From Haloarcula pelagica (GTDB lineage Archaea; Halobacteriota; Halobacteria; Halobacteriales; Haloarculaceae): 64,000 nucleotides of DNA. Numbering within the stretch: the stretch's first letter is position 1; the number at the start of each line of letters is the position of its first letter. The notes below the pieces were generated by a model that saw only the letters and a program-made list of their open reading frames with translations, made no database searches and was not told the origin of the DNA. The stretch covers positions 2,976,001-3,040,000 of the forward strand of contig NZ_CP126161.1 of NCBI RefSeq assembly GCF_030127105.1, written 5' to 3'. A program made the translations under genes and the position numbers. Of the stretch, positions 17,416 to 26,871 are shown piece after piece.

Positions 17416-18525
17416 ATGTCAGACGAACGCTCCGGCGAAGACATCTACGGCGAGAAGCACAAGCACGCGAACGAACCCATCTTCAGCGGCGTCCCGACCT
17501 TCCTCAAGCTCCCCGAGGTCGAGCGGGACGAACTCGACGACGAGGATGTCGACATCGGCATCCTCGGCGCGCCACTGGACACCGCGACCACCATCCGGCC
17601 TGGGACCCGCTACGGACCCCGCGCCGTCCGTGCGGCCTCGACGGTCCCGTCGCCGCCGTACGAGCACTTCAACATCGAGACGGGGATCGACCCGTTCGAC
17701 AACTTCAGCGTCGCCGACACTGGTGACGCACAGGTCTCGCCCGGTGACACGCGCCAGAGCCAGCTCAACATCGAGGACGCCGTCTACGAGATCAGCGAGC
17801 AGGCTACCCCCATCGTCATCGGCGGCGACCACTCCATCTCGTACCCGGACATCAAAGGCTGGGCGGAGGCCAACGGCTACGAGGACATCGGGCTGATCCA
17901 CTTCGACTGCCACGCCGACACCGGCGAGGACGGGCTGACCGGCTTCGAGTACGACCACGGTGCCTGGGTCAAGCGCGTCTACGACGAGGGGATCATGGAC
18001 GGCGAGAACTACACGCTGATCGGCCCGCGTGGCTTCTGGCCCGGCCCCGACACCTACGAGGACATGCGCGAGGCCGACATGAAGTGGTACACCGCCATGG
18101 AAGTCGGAAACATGGACCTCGATGCGATCGTCCAGGATGCCGTCGAACGCGCGACCGACGGGACCGACGCGGTCTGGGTCTCCTTCGACGTGGACGTGAT
18201 GGAGCCGGCCTACGCGCCGGGGACCGGCGAACCCGAGCCCGGCGGACTCATCCCGCGTGAGGCCATCTACATGGTCCGGGAGGTCGTCAAGGCTCTCGAC
18301 CCCGAGGACTTCGGCTTCGACGTGGTCGAGGTCTCGCCGGCCTACGACGTGTCCGACTCCAGTTCCTACAACGGTGGCATCACCAGCGGGCTCGCAAACC
18401 GTCTCATCATCGAGGTGATGGGCAGCATGGCGCTCGCCAGCAAGGGGCTGGAGGAGGGCTCGCCGATCAAACCGAAGGAACCGCTCGGACCCACCGGCGA
18501 AGCCGAGACGCCCGCGGACGACTGA
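17416..18525 (+). CDS. Agmatinase/arginase-family ureohydrolase
   Basis: This binuclear metalloenzyme splits a guanidino substrate into urea plus an amine. The 369-residue protein has all family metal motifs: IGGDHSISYP, HFDCHADTGED (with Cys where Ala is usual in DAHxD), SFDVDVMEPAYAPGTGEPEPGG, and the catalytic Glu in VVEVSPAYD. The N-terminal part GVPTFLKLPE is shared with agmatinases and guanidinobutyrases. ATG 17416 is chosen at the point where acidic conserved sequence begins. Agmatinase is the default name; guanidinobutyrase or nickel-dependent guanidine hydrolase are open alternatives, given the nickel importer, urease and urea transporter nearby. Confidence 0.88.
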   Translation: MSDERSGEDIYGEKHKHANEPIFSGVPTFLKLPEVERDELDDEDVDIGILGAPLDTATTIRPGTRYGPRAVRAASTVPSPPYEHFNIETGIDPFDNFSVADTGDAQVSPGDTRQSQLNIEDAVYEISEQATPIVIGGDHSISYPDIKGWAEANGYEDIGLIHFDCHADTGEDGLTGFEYDHGAWVKRVYDEGIMDGENYTLIGPRGFWPGPDTYEDMREADMKWYTAMEVGNMDLDAIVQDAVERATDGTDAVWVSFDVDVMEPAYAPGTGEPEPGGLIPREAIYMVREVVKALDPEDFGFDVVEVSPAYDVSDSSSYNGGITSGLANRLIIEVMGSMALASKGLEEGSPIKPKEPLGPTGEAETPADD

Positions 18526-18742
18526 GCGACGACCGACCGCCGAGGATTTCTGTACGGGCCGAACGCGGACTGCTCTCTTGCCCCGCCGCGTCGGCCTTCG
18601 GGACGGCTTCGCCGGCCGTCCCACCTGTTTCAGCCGTCGACCGGCCCGTCATCGCCGGTCCGACTCGATACACCCGCAGTCGCTATATCGAACTGCTCGA
18701 CGGGGGCCACACTATTTCCGGATCGCACTCCCAGACCGAGAT

Positions 18743-19765
18743 ATGGCTGATGTCCACGAGTTACAGTCGCTGCTCGGGTCGGGCGAGGAGCTGACTATCG
18801 TCTGTCACAACAACCCGGATCCGGACTGTCTGGCCAGCGCGCTCGCGCTGGGTCGACTCGCGGCGGCGGCGGGGATCGACGAGCGCCGTATCCTCTACAG
18901 CGGGGAGATCACCCACCAGCAGAACAGGGCCTTCGTCAACTTGCTCGACGTGGAACTGAAGCCGTTCGACCCGGAACTCGTCGTCGACCGATCCGAGAGA
19001 TCCCTGCTGGCGTTCGTCGACCACTCCGTCCCGGGCGCGAACAACGCGGTTCCCGAAGGGACGGCAGTCGACATCGTCATCGACCACCACCCGGCAGAAG
19101 ATGTCCAGGCCCGCTACGTCGACCACCGAGAGGGGGCCGGTGCGACGGCGACGATCCTCGCGGAGTACGTCCGCGACGCCGGGCTCGATGTCGACGCGAC
19201 GCTGGCGACGGCGCTGCTGTTTGCGATCCGACGGGAGACGCTGGGGTTTCTCCGGGGAGTCACGGCCGCCGAGTACGAGGCCGGCGGCTTCCTCCATGGA
19301 CACGCCAACGACGACCTCCTGGCGAAACTGTCGACGCCGTCGGTCAGCGGGGCGACCGTCGACGCGATCGCCGACGCGATCGACAACCGGTCGGTCACCG
19401 GCTCGGTCCTGTTGACTCACGTCGGACGGACCAGCGAACGCGACGCACTGCCACAGGCCGCGGACTATCTCGTGACGCTCGAAGGGGTCCAGACGGCCAT
19501 CGTCTTCGGGATCATCGAGGATACGATCCAGCTGAGCGGTCGGTCGACGGACGCGCGGATCAACGTGGGGACGGTCCTGAACGAGGCCTTCGGCGATGTC
19601 GGCAGCGCCGGCGGCCATCGGGAGATGGCCGGCGGTGAGATTCCGCTCGGCATCTTCGCGGACTACACGAGCGACGACGACCAGCTCGTCGCGATCGTCG
19701 AACAGGTGGTCCGTGCGCGACTGCTGGCGGAACTGAAACTGAGCGAGGAAGACGGCGGGGAGTGA
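18743..19765 (+). CDS. DHH-family phosphoesterase (NrnA-like)
   Basis: This is a 340-residue protein with DHH and DHHA1 domains. Motif I is HNNPDPDCLASALAL, motif II VDHS, motif III IDHHP, followed by the DHHA1 signature GSAGGHREMAGGEIP. These bind two Mn ions and cleave short RNA, linear dinucleotides or 3'-phosphoadenosine phosphate. The exact substrate in archaea is not settled for this subgroup. ATG 18743 is chosen; upstream in-frame sequence is not conserved in character. It runs convergently into aCPSF1 with one base between the stop codons, so transcription must end inside or across the partner. Confidence 0.85.
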   Translation: MADVHELQSLLGSGEELTIVCHNNPDPDCLASALALGRLAAAAGIDERRILYSGEITHQQNRAFVNLLDVELKPFDPELVVDRSERSLLAFVDHSVPGANNAVPEGTAVDIVIDHHPAEDVQARYVDHREGAGATATILAEYVRDAGLDVDATLATALLFAIRRETLGFLRGVTAAEYEAGGFLHGHANDDLLAKLSTPSVSGATVDAIADAIDNRSVTGSVLLTHVGRTSERDALPQAADYLVTLEGVQTAIVFGIIEDTIQLSGRSTDARINVGTVLNEAFGDVGSAGGHREMAGGEIPLGIFADYTSDDDQLVAIVEQVVRARLLAELKLSEEDGGE

Positions 19766-19766
19766 C

Positions 19767-21689
19767 TCAGACGAACCGGAACGTCTCCAGGTTCTTGGGG
19801 TTGAACGTCCGCATGTTGAACTTCTGGTACAGCGCCGAGGAGAGCTGGTTGGTGGAGGTCTCGTCGCCGTGGACACAGAGGACCTTCTCGGGGCGGGGGT
19901 GCATCGTCTCGACGAACGTCTCCAGCCCCTGGCGGTCGGCGTGGCCCGAGAAGCCGTCGACCGTCTCGACATCCATCTCCAGGCTCACGCGCTCGGCGCG
20001 CGGACCGCTCCGGTCTGACATCGTGATCTCGTCCTGACCGCGCTGGATCTGCCGGCCGAGCGTCCCCTCGGCCTGGTAGCCGACGAACACCATCGTGTTG
20101 TCCGGGTCCCCGCCCAGCAGGCGGAGCCAGGACATCACGGGGCCGCCGGTGACCATCCCCGAGGTGGTGAGTACGATACAGGGCTCGTCGTCGGCGATGT
20201 CCTGGCGCATCTCCTCGCCGCCGTCGACCTGCTGGAACTGCTCGGCCAGGAAGGGGTTCTCGTCGTCGTAGAGGATACGCTGGCGGAGATCCCCACGAAG
20301 GTACTCGGGATACGCGGTGTGGATCGCCGTCGCCTCGCGGATCATCCCGTCGAGGTACACCGGCATCGTCGGGATTTCACCCTCCCGCATGGCTTCCTCC
20401 AGGACGAGCATCAGCTCCTGGGAGCGACCGACGGCGAACGCGGGGATGAGGATCTTCCCGTCTTTCTCGTTTGCCTGGTTGATGACCCGCTTGAGGACCC
20501 GCTCGGAGTCTTCCTGGTCGGTCTGGTAGTCGTTTTTCCCGCCGTAGGTCGATTCCAGCACGAGCGTCTCGACCCGCGGGAAGTCGTTGACCGCGCCGTC
20601 CAACAGGCGGGTGTCCTTGTAGTGAATGTCGCCGGAGAAGGCGACGTTGTAGCGACCCTCGCCGATGTGGAAGTGACACACCGCCGACCCGAGGATGTGG
20701 CCGGCGTTGTGCATGGTGAGTTTGATGTCGGGCGCGATGTCGGTGACGTTGCCGAACTCAAGCGGGATGGTGTGTTTCAGCGCGTCACGGACCTGCTGGC
20801 TCTCGTAAGGCGGGGTCCGCCCCTCCTTCGCGGCCACGTCGAGGTAGTCCAGCTGGAGCAGGCCCATCAGGTCCCGCGTGGGCGCGGTGGTGTAGATCGG
20901 TCCGTCGTAGCCGTACTTGAACAGGATCGGGATGAGCGCCGAGTGGTCCAGGTGGGCGTGTGTCAACACGACGGCGTCGATTGAGTTTGGTCCCGCCGCG
21001 AGCGCTTCGGGCACCTGGAGGTAAGGGACCTCGCCCTCGGCCCCGGGCTTGTCCCCGCAGTCGATGAGGATGCGCGACTCGGGCGTCGAGAGGATGAACG
21101 ACGCGCGCCCGACCTCGCGACAGCAGCCAAGCGTCGTCAGCCGGACCCAGTCGTCGTCCGAGGTGGTCGGGCGGTTGATCTTCCGGCCGACCCGTTCGAG
21201 GATCTCGCGGCGCTCGTCACGCTCCTGTTTGAGGAAGTTCCGGACGTTCGAGACCGTCGAGGACTCCATGGGTGGGGTCCGAACGACCTCGGGCGTCCAC
21301 CCGACGCTCGCGGAGATCTGATCCAGCGTCTCGCCGTGACGGCCGATGACGCGGCCGGGTTTCTCGGCCTCGATGAACACCTCGCCGGTCTCGGAGTCGA
21401 AATCGAGGTTCTGGACGCCGGCGTCTTCGGGGATCAACTCGGTGATGCGCTCGCGGGCCTGCTTGGGCGGGACCAGCGCGTCCTGTGTCGGGCGGACGTT
21501 GATGCGTTTGCGGAGTGTCTGTGCGAGGTTTCGAACGATGCCGTCACGGTTCGCGACGGCCTGGGCGTCTGGCGTGTAGATGACCAGTTCGGGCCCTTCG
21601 AACGTCACCGCCTCGATGGCGATGTCGTTCGGTGTTTCGTCCTCGACCTGTGCCTTGATCTTCTCTAAGGTCTCGTCTGCTGAACTCAT
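19767..21689 (-). CDS. Archaeal CPSF1 ribonuclease (KH-domain beta-CASP termination factor)
   Basis: aCPSF1 is the archaeal transcription-termination nuclease related to eukaryotic CPSF73. The 640-residue protein has two N-terminal KH-type regions (residues ~1-140, with EKPGRVIGRHGETLDQI), a metallo-beta-lactamase core with HAHLDHSALIP, and FSGDIHYKDTRLLDGA. The beta-CASP part has TSGMVTGGPVMSWL, and GFSGHADRQGLETFV and VHGDETST follow. All zinc ligands are visible. It is cytoplasmic and essential in archaea studied. It runs minus-strand and ends one base from the DHH gene. Confidence 0.95.
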   Translation of the reverse strand: MSSADETLEKIKAQVEDETPNDIAIEAVTFEGPELVIYTPDAQAVANRDGIVRNLAQTLRKRINVRPTQDALVPPKQARERITELIPEDAGVQNLDFDSETGEVFIEAEKPGRVIGRHGETLDQISASVGWTPEVVRTPPMESSTVSNVRNFLKQERDERREILERVGRKINRPTTSDDDWVRLTTLGCCREVGRASFILSTPESRILIDCGDKPGAEGEVPYLQVPEALAAGPNSIDAVVLTHAHLDHSALIPILFKYGYDGPIYTTAPTRDLMGLLQLDYLDVAAKEGRTPPYESQQVRDALKHTIPLEFGNVTDIAPDIKLTMHNAGHILGSAVCHFHIGEGRYNVAFSGDIHYKDTRLLDGAVNDFPRVETLVLESTYGGKNDYQTDQEDSERVLKRVINQANEKDGKILIPAFAVGRSQELMLVLEEAMREGEIPTMPVYLDGMIREATAIHTAYPEYLRGDLRQRILYDDENPFLAEQFQQVDGGEEMRQDIADDEPCIVLTTSGMVTGGPVMSWLRLLGGDPDNTMVFVGYQAEGTLGRQIQRGQDEITMSDRSGPRAERVSLEMDVETVDGFSGHADRQGLETFVETMHPRPEKVLCVHGDETSTNQLSSALYQKFNMRTFNPKNLETFRFV

Positions 21690-21935
21690 ATGTCGGGAAA
21701 TCTACCGTTGAAGCGGTCGATCGCCGTCGCAAGAACCACGGCTCTCGGGTATCCGTTGTTTACCGAAAAACGGACCACGAATAAGAACCTTTGCTTCCCG
21801 GGTCGATTGTTTCGCCCGCTGGTGGCCGAGAGATTCACCGCCGGCGCCGACCGGAGCAGCGCTGTGATGCGGTACCACGCGTCTCCGGGCGATCCTACCG
21901 ACCGATTTTAGTGTCGCTCTCCGCTTCCGTGAGAC

Positions 21936-22112
21936 ATGGGCTTTGGTAGCTACGACGAATCCGAACAGAAAGACCAGGATGTCGACGCCGACGACAGCGA
22001 GGGCGTCGCTGTCCACGAGAACGACCACGACGGCGATGTCTCCTTCGAGACGGAGGCCTCGACCTCCGACCTCGTCGACAAGCTCGGCGAGATGAAAGAC
22101 GAAGACGCCTGA
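21936..22112 (+). CDS. Small acidic haloarchaeal protein (DUF5786-like)
   Basis: A 58-residue ORF starts MGFGSYDESEQKDQDVDADD and ends TSDLVDKLGEMKDEDA. It is rich in Asp/Glu, has no Cys and no membrane segment. The MGFGSYDESEQ start and the closing LVDKLGEMK helix recall the DUF5786 family of short haloarchaeal proteins; the function is unknown. Third positions are strongly G/C, which supports coding. A TATA-like ATTTTAGTG lies about 26-30 bp upstream. Confidence 0.7.
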   Translation: MGFGSYDESEQKDQDVDADDSEGVAVHENDHDGDVSFETEASTSDLVDKLGEMKDEDA

Positions 22113-22193
22113 CCCGGCCGACTCGACCACAGCGTTCGGAGCGATCGCCGTGTTTTGCTGGCGCACCTACCGACCCGGAGTCGGCGGTCCGTC

Positions 22194-22532
22194 TCAGGCG
22201 TTCAGCGTCTCGGCCAGGTCGCCGTTCTCGTCGAGCTGTTCGAGGATGTCGCTGCCGCCGACGAACTCCCCGTCGACGAACGTCTGGGGGATCGTCTCGC
22301 GGCCGCTGTACTCGGCGAGCGATTCACGAAACGCCTCCGTGGCCTGGAGGACGTTCACCGTCGCAACGTCCTCGCGGTGTCGCTGGATGAGCCCCAGTGC
22401 CTTCCGGGAGTAGCCACACTGGGGCATCAGTTCGGTCCCCTTCATGAACAGCGCTACCTCGTTGTCCTCTATCGTCTCCTGGACGGTCGTCTCGACTTCT
22501 TCGGGTGAGAGCTCCTCGGGTTCGAACGACAT
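22194..22532 (-). CDS. Monothiol glutaredoxin (Grx4/GrxD type)
   Basis: This is a 112-residue thioredoxin-fold protein. The active site MPQCGYSRKAL is a variant of the CGFS motif of monothiol glutaredoxins that bind and pass on [2Fe-2S] clusters. FMKGTELMPQCGYS and SGRETIPQTFVDGEFVGGSD (cis-Pro region and the GG-D loop for glutathione-like thiol) are typical. Haloarchaea use gamma-glutamylcysteine, so the thiol ligand may differ. It lies 39 bp downstream of bolA on the same strand, matching the known Grx-BolA functional pair. Confidence 0.9.
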   Translation of the reverse strand: MSFEPEELSPEEVETTVQETIEDNEVALFMKGTELMPQCGYSRKALGLIQRHREDVATVNVLQATEAFRESLAEYSGRETIPQTFVDGEFVGGSDILEQLDENGDLAETLNA

Positions 22533-22571
22533 ACCCCGTCTTACCGGTCTGGAGTGAAATGGCTACCGCCG

Positions 22572-22814
22572 TCAGTTCGCTTCCGCGGGGGTTTCGGTCG
22601 TCAGCTCGATGGCGTGGATCTCTCTGGTCAGGTGCTCGCCCAGGGCGTCGTGGACGAGCTGGTGTTGCTCGACGAGGGACTTCCCCTCGAAGGCCGGCGA
22701 GACGACCTCGACCGCGTAGTGTTTGTCGTCGTCGGGGTCGCGGGGCGTGGTCACGGTCGCTGTCGCGTCCGGAAGTTCGGCCTCGATGAGATTCTTGACC
22801 TCGGTTTCGTCCAT
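22572..22814 (-). CDS. BolA family protein
   Basis: This 80-residue single-domain protein shows MDETEVKNLIEAELPDATAT, the conserved HYAVEVVSPAFEGKSLVEQHQLVHDAL and the invariant His in REIHAIELTT. BolA proteins form complexes with monothiol glutaredoxins over a shared Fe-S cluster. The downstream neighbour is such a glutaredoxin, so the two are probably one operon for Fe-S handling. Confidence 0.92.
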   Translation of the reverse strand: MDETEVKNLIEAELPDATATVTTPRDPDDDKHYAVEVVSPAFEGKSLVEQHQLVHDALGEHLTREIHAIELTTETPAEAN

Positions 22815-22863
22815 GCCGTTGTCCAGGGCACGGTCGGGGAAAACGGTTGCTGGTGTCCCGGTT

Positions 22864-23922
22864 TCACTCCAGCGGACGGAGCGTCACTTCGGTCGCCTCG
22901 TAGTCTTCGAGGAAGGCACCGATCCCGCCGACGGTCACCGTCTCGTCACCGGTGTCGAGCGTCAGCGAGTTCTGCATCCCGAACTGTGCGCCCGTCGGCT
23001 CCACGAAGTTCTGTGTCACGCCGACGACCTCGCCCGTGAGCGGCGACGGTCGGTCCCGCGTCCCGGTCGGTCGGGCCGACATCTCCGCCTGGACCGGCCG
23101 CCCCTGGCGCGTGTACAGCGCCGCGTCGTACACCGACGACCGGAACCCGTCGTACGTCCGTGGGAGCGACGAGGGCCGACGGAGCACGAGTTCTTCCGAG
23201 GCCGACCAGATCGTCCCGAGGAACGCACTCTCGACGGCGACGGCGACCGACTGGTTGTGGAAACTGATCGCCTCGGCGTCTCCATGTTTCCAGTCCAGCA
23301 GGGAGGACGGGGAGATGATCCCGGTCGACTGGTCGATCGTGAGATAGACCGTCATCCCGCGCTCCCAGGACTTGCTGACCGTCGCGACGCGTTCGAGCAC
23401 CGACGCCGGCAGGTCGGCCGTCGACCCGCCGACGGCGAGCAACACGAGCACACCGCGGTCGACGGCGGCCGCGAGTTCGTCCGCGAGCTCGGGTAACACG
23501 TCCGCGGGTACGGTGATGAACAGCTCCGACTCGGCGGTTCCGATGAACTGCCGGAACCGGTCGTACAGCGTCTGGCGAGAGCGAACGACCGACAGCGAGT
23601 CGAATCCTTCCGCGGGTTGCTCGTAGCGGTCCGTGACCGCCGAGATGGTCTCGCGCATCGTCTCGACGCGGTCGCCGAGTACTTCTTCGGGCGGCCGTGC
23701 GCGGATCGTCGTCGGGGACTGGTGGCGGTCCACGCTGACGACGCCGTGCTGTTCCAAGGTGTCGGCGATGTCGTAGACGTAGCTCGTCGACACGTCGGCC
23801 GCGGACGCGACCGTCGACGGCGTGGCCTGCCCCCGCTCGACGACGGCGAGATAGACATCCGCCTCCGTCTCCGAGAACCCGAACCGCTGGAGCCGCTCGA
23901 CGAGTTCGGAATCGCTGGGCAT
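22864..23922 (-). CDS. TrmB-family transcriptional regulator (copy 1 of duplicated module)
   Basis: This is a 352-residue sugar-responsive regulator. Residues 1-80 form a winged helix (FGFSETEADVYLAVVERGQA, STSYVYDIADTLEQHGVV). A short coiled-coil linker (about 85-105) is followed by a phospholipase-D-like/TrmB sensor domain with FRQFIGTAESELFITVPADV, and a C-terminal beta domain. TrmB proteins bind sugars and control transport or glycosidase genes. It is divergent from the GH3 gene at 24088, which is the likely target. A closely similar copy lies at 26872-27930. Confidence 0.9.
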   Translation of the reverse strand: MPSDSELVERLQRFGFSETEADVYLAVVERGQATPSTVASAADVSTSYVYDIADTLEQHGVVSVDRHQSPTTIRARPPEEVLGDRVETMRETISAVTDRYEQPAEGFDSLSVVRSRQTLYDRFRQFIGTAESELFITVPADVLPELADELAAAVDRGVLVLLAVGGSTADLPASVLERVATVSKSWERGMTVYLTIDQSTGIISPSSLLDWKHGDAEAISFHNQSVAVAVESAFLGTIWSASEELVLRRPSSLPRTYDGFRSSVYDAALYTRQGRPVQAEMSARPTGTRDRPSPLTGEVVGVTQNFVEPTGAQFGMQNSLTLDTGDETVTVGGIGAFLEDYEATEVTLRPLE

Positions 23923-24087
23923 GGCGCGCCTTACGCACCCCCGCTGATAAGCGTTGTCTGCCGCCGTGTTGTTTCCGACATCTAAAACGCAGAACGAAAA
24001 GATTCGGAAATATTAAAAAATATATTCCATTTTTGCGCCGGAAAAGTGGGCAAATGTTTAAGTAACGGGCCGAATTGTCTGCTATCG
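23923..24087. promoter_or_regulatory. Divergent promoter of TrmB/GH3 copy 1 with conserved block
   Basis: AT-rich DNA between trmB and GH3 is conserved with the second copy at 27931-28101. Shared blocks are CTGATAAGCGTT, GAACGAAAAGATTCGG (23992-24007), and a quasi-palindrome running GGAA...TTCC (24006-24028) around a run of A. The conservation beyond the coding region suggests that the regulator's binding sites were duplicated along with the genes. Confidence 0.6.
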
Positions 24088-26661
24088 ATGGTGGACGATA
24101 CTGGCAATCGAACTGACGATGGCACACGACGAACGACACGGCGGGGGTTCCTGCGGGGGAGCGGCGCTCTCGCCACGGCGGCACTACTGGGCGCTGGTGG
24201 CACGGCCAGCGCCGAACACGGCGGGACACCGGACATCGCTGCGCTCGTCGACGACATGACGCTCGACGAGAAGGTCTCGCGGACACACGGTGGCTCGGGC
24301 GGCCCGAGCGGCATCGCGGGGTATCTCCCGGGTGTCCCGCGGCTCAACGTCCCGGGGATGGCGATGGCCGACGGGCCGCCGGGGGCATCGCTCGGCTCGC
24401 CGACGACGGACTTCCCGCACCCGATCAGCGCCGCCGCGACGTTCAACCCCGAACTGGCGACCCAGCAGGGCCGGGCCATCGCGCGGGAGGCCAAGTCCGG
24501 CGATGTCGACATCCTGCTCGCGCCGTCGATGGATCTGTTCCGGGTCCCGCTGCACGCACGGGCCGGCGAGACCTACGGCGAGGACCCGCATCTCGCCAGC
24601 GAACTGGCACGGGAGTACACGACTGCGGTCCAGTCGGAGGGGGTCGTCGCGACGCTGAAACACTTCGTCGCGTACAACCAGACGAGCACCACCGGCTCGG
24701 TGTACGACTACTTCTCGACCTCCGAACACAACGTCGTCGTCGACGAGCGGACCCTCCGGGAGATCTATCTCCGGCCGTTCCACGAGGCCATCACCGAGGG
24801 GGACGCGGGCGCGGTGATGCCGGCGTACAACCGGATCAACGGTATCTTCTGCTCGGAGAACGACGACCTGCTCGACGACATCCTCAAAGACGAGTGGGAG
24901 TTCGACGGGATGGTCATCTCGGACTGGGGCGGGACACACAGCACCGTCCACGCCTCGGTCAACGGGCTGGACGTGGAGATGCCGTCGGCGAACTACTTCG
25001 GCAGCACGCTCGCGGACGCCGTCGAGAGCGACCGGATCGACGAGGAGACGGTCGTCGACGGGATGGTCGAACGCGGCCTCCAGGCCCAACACGAGATCGG
25101 GGCCCTCTCCGGGAACCGACTCGGTAGCGAGCCCGCACGCGGGACCGAGGAACACTTCGGCCTCGCACAGGAGATGGCCGAGGAGGCCTCGGTGCTGCTG
25201 AAAAACGAGGGCGACACGCTCCCACTCGACGACGAGATCGACGAACTCGCCATCGTCGGTCCCGACCCCACGGCGTTCAAACAGAGCGTCGGCGGGAGCG
25301 ACTCCGTCACGGCGATCCGCCGGATCGCGCTCCACCAGGGCATCGAGTCGGTCACCGAGGACACGACCGTCACCACCGTCTCGACGCGGCGCCCCGAGTC
25401 CGTCGGCCCGGACGCAGTCCAACCGACCCAGGACGTGGGTAGCGGTTTCACCGCGGAGTACTTCGACAACGGCGACTGGTCGGGCAACGCCGTCAAGACA
25501 CGGACCGAGGAGACGGTCGATCTCACGCAGTCCGATGTCGACGCGGTCGACAGCGACACCGTCTCGGTCCGGTGGAGCGGGACCCTCGTCGCGCCGGAGT
25601 CGGGCACCTACGCGCTCGAACTCACCAGCCAGGCCACCGGCACCGTCGCCGTCGACGGCGAGCCGGTCATCCGGAACGAGGGCGGCGGCTTCTTCGGCCC
25701 GAAGACCGAGGAAGCGACCCTGGAACTCCAGTCGGGCACCGAGTACGACGTTCGGGTCGAGGCCGCCGGCTCGCCGCCGGTCACGCTGGAGTGGACGACG
25801 CCGTCGGCTGTCGAGGACGCCGCGGCCGCCGCGGGCGACGCTGACGCCGCTATCGTCCTCGCACAGACCGACACGTTCTACGGTGACGACCGCCACGAGT
25901 TCGCGCTGCCCGGGAACCAGAACGCGGTGGTCGACGCCGTCGCCGCCGAGTCCGACGACACCGCGGTGGTGCTCAACACGGAGTCACCGGTGGCGATGCC
26001 GTGGGTCGACGATGTCGACGCGATCATGGCGGTGTGGTTCCCCGGCCAGGAAGGCGGGCTCGCGGTCGCGAACCTGCTGTTCGGTGAGGTAAATCCCTCG
26101 GGCAAGAGCCCGGTCACGTTCGCGGAGTCGCTGTCGGACTACCTGCCCGGCGAAGTCGCGACGCTGCCCGATCCGGGCCGTGCTTACCCGGGCGTCGAGG
26201 GGACCGTCCACTACGACGAGGGTGTGTTCGTCGGCTACCGACACTTCGACGAGGCCGGCATCGACCCGCTGTTCCCCTTCGGCCACGGCGAGTCCTACAC
26301 TTCCTTCGAGTACGGCCCGGTCAGGGCGACGCCGTCGTCGGTCGCCGCCGGCGACAGTGTCACCGTCAGCGTCGAAGTCGAAAACACGGGCGACCACGAC
26401 GGGAAAGAGGCAGTCCAGGTGTACGCGGCCCCGCAGAACCCGGCCATCGAGCGGCCGCCGAAGGAACTCGCCGGCATCCAGAAGCTCTCGATCGCGGCCG
26501 GGGAGACCGAGACTGCGGAGATCACGGTCGACGCCGACGCCTTCCGGTACTGGGACCCAGAGACGGAACGGTGGACCGTCGATCCCGGCCAGTACGACCT
26601 TCTGGTCGGTGCGTCCTCGCGCGACATCCGTGGCGAGACGACCGTGCAGGTGCGGGAGTAG
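24088..26661 (+). CDS. Tat-exported GH3 beta-glycosidase with PA14 domain (copy 1)
   Basis: This is an 857-residue exported glycoside hydrolase of family 3. The Tat motif RRGFLRGSGALATAALLG lies at residues 18-35 and is followed by ASA, a likely signal peptidase site. GH3 N-domain elements are LPGVPRLNVPGMAMADGPPG, KHFVAYNQ, and the nucleophile Asp279 in MVISDWGGTHS. A PA14 carbohydrate-binding insert (about 452-570, GFTAEYFDNGDW ... TLEWTTP) sits inside the second GH3 domain. A fibronectin III-like C-terminus closes the protein (VSVEVENTGDHDGKEAVQVY). The substrate (beta-glucan, xyloside) is not readable. It is divergent to a TrmB regulator. Confidence 0.92.
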   Translation: MVDDTGNRTDDGTRRTTRRGFLRGSGALATAALLGAGGTASAEHGGTPDIAALVDDMTLDEKVSRTHGGSGGPSGIAGYLPGVPRLNVPGMAMADGPPGASLGSPTTDFPHPISAAATFNPELATQQGRAIAREAKSGDVDILLAPSMDLFRVPLHARAGETYGEDPHLASELAREYTTAVQSEGVVATLKHFVAYNQTSTTGSVYDYFSTSEHNVVVDERTLREIYLRPFHEAITEGDAGAVMPAYNRINGIFCSENDDLLDDILKDEWEFDGMVISDWGGTHSTVHASVNGLDVEMPSANYFGSTLADAVESDRIDEETVVDGMVERGLQAQHEIGALSGNRLGSEPARGTEEHFGLAQEMAEEASVLLKNEGDTLPLDDEIDELAIVGPDPTAFKQSVGGSDSVTAIRRIALHQGIESVTEDTTVTTVSTRRPESVGPDAVQPTQDVGSGFTAEYFDNGDWSGNAVKTRTEETVDLTQSDVDAVDSDTVSVRWSGTLVAPESGTYALELTSQATGTVAVDGEPVIRNEGGGFFGPKTEEATLELQSGTEYDVRVEAAGSPPVTLEWTTPSAVEDAAAAAGDADAAIVLAQTDTFYGDDRHEFALPGNQNAVVDAVAAESDDTAVVLNTESPVAMPWVDDVDAIMAVWFPGQEGGLAVANLLFGEVNPSGKSPVTFAESLSDYLPGEVATLPDPGRAYPGVEGTVHYDEGVFVGYRHFDEAGIDPLFPFGHGESYTSFEYGPVRATPSSVAAGDSVTVSVEVENTGDHDGKEAVQVYAAPQNPAIERPPKELAGIQKLSIAAGETETAEITVDADAFRYWDPETERWTVDPGQYDLLVGASSRDIRGETTVQVRE

Positions 26662-26871
26662 CGGTCAGTAGAACGTTCGGAGGGCTCTCGATAGCCCATC
26701 CGACGGCGGCCAGGTAGTCGTCCGTTTCGTCCCCTTCGGCGCTTCAACTCCCGAAAAATGCGCTCGACACCACGTGGAACCGGAGACAGCCGAAACACGG
26801 TTCCGACACTCTGTCGTCAACGGTGGTTTGTTGAGGTAGCAAAATTCCGTAGCTAAACGCGTCGTCCTGTT
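26662..26871. other. Intergenic gap between the two TrmB/GH3 modules
   Basis: This 210-bp convergent gap holds no credible gene and no obvious terminator hairpin. It marks the junction between the two copies of the module. Confidence 0.5.

Noticed and set aside
21690-21911. 73-codon ORF upstream of the small DUF5786-like gene
   Set aside because: Basic, no homology, poor codon bias; region is a promoter gap for aCPSF1.
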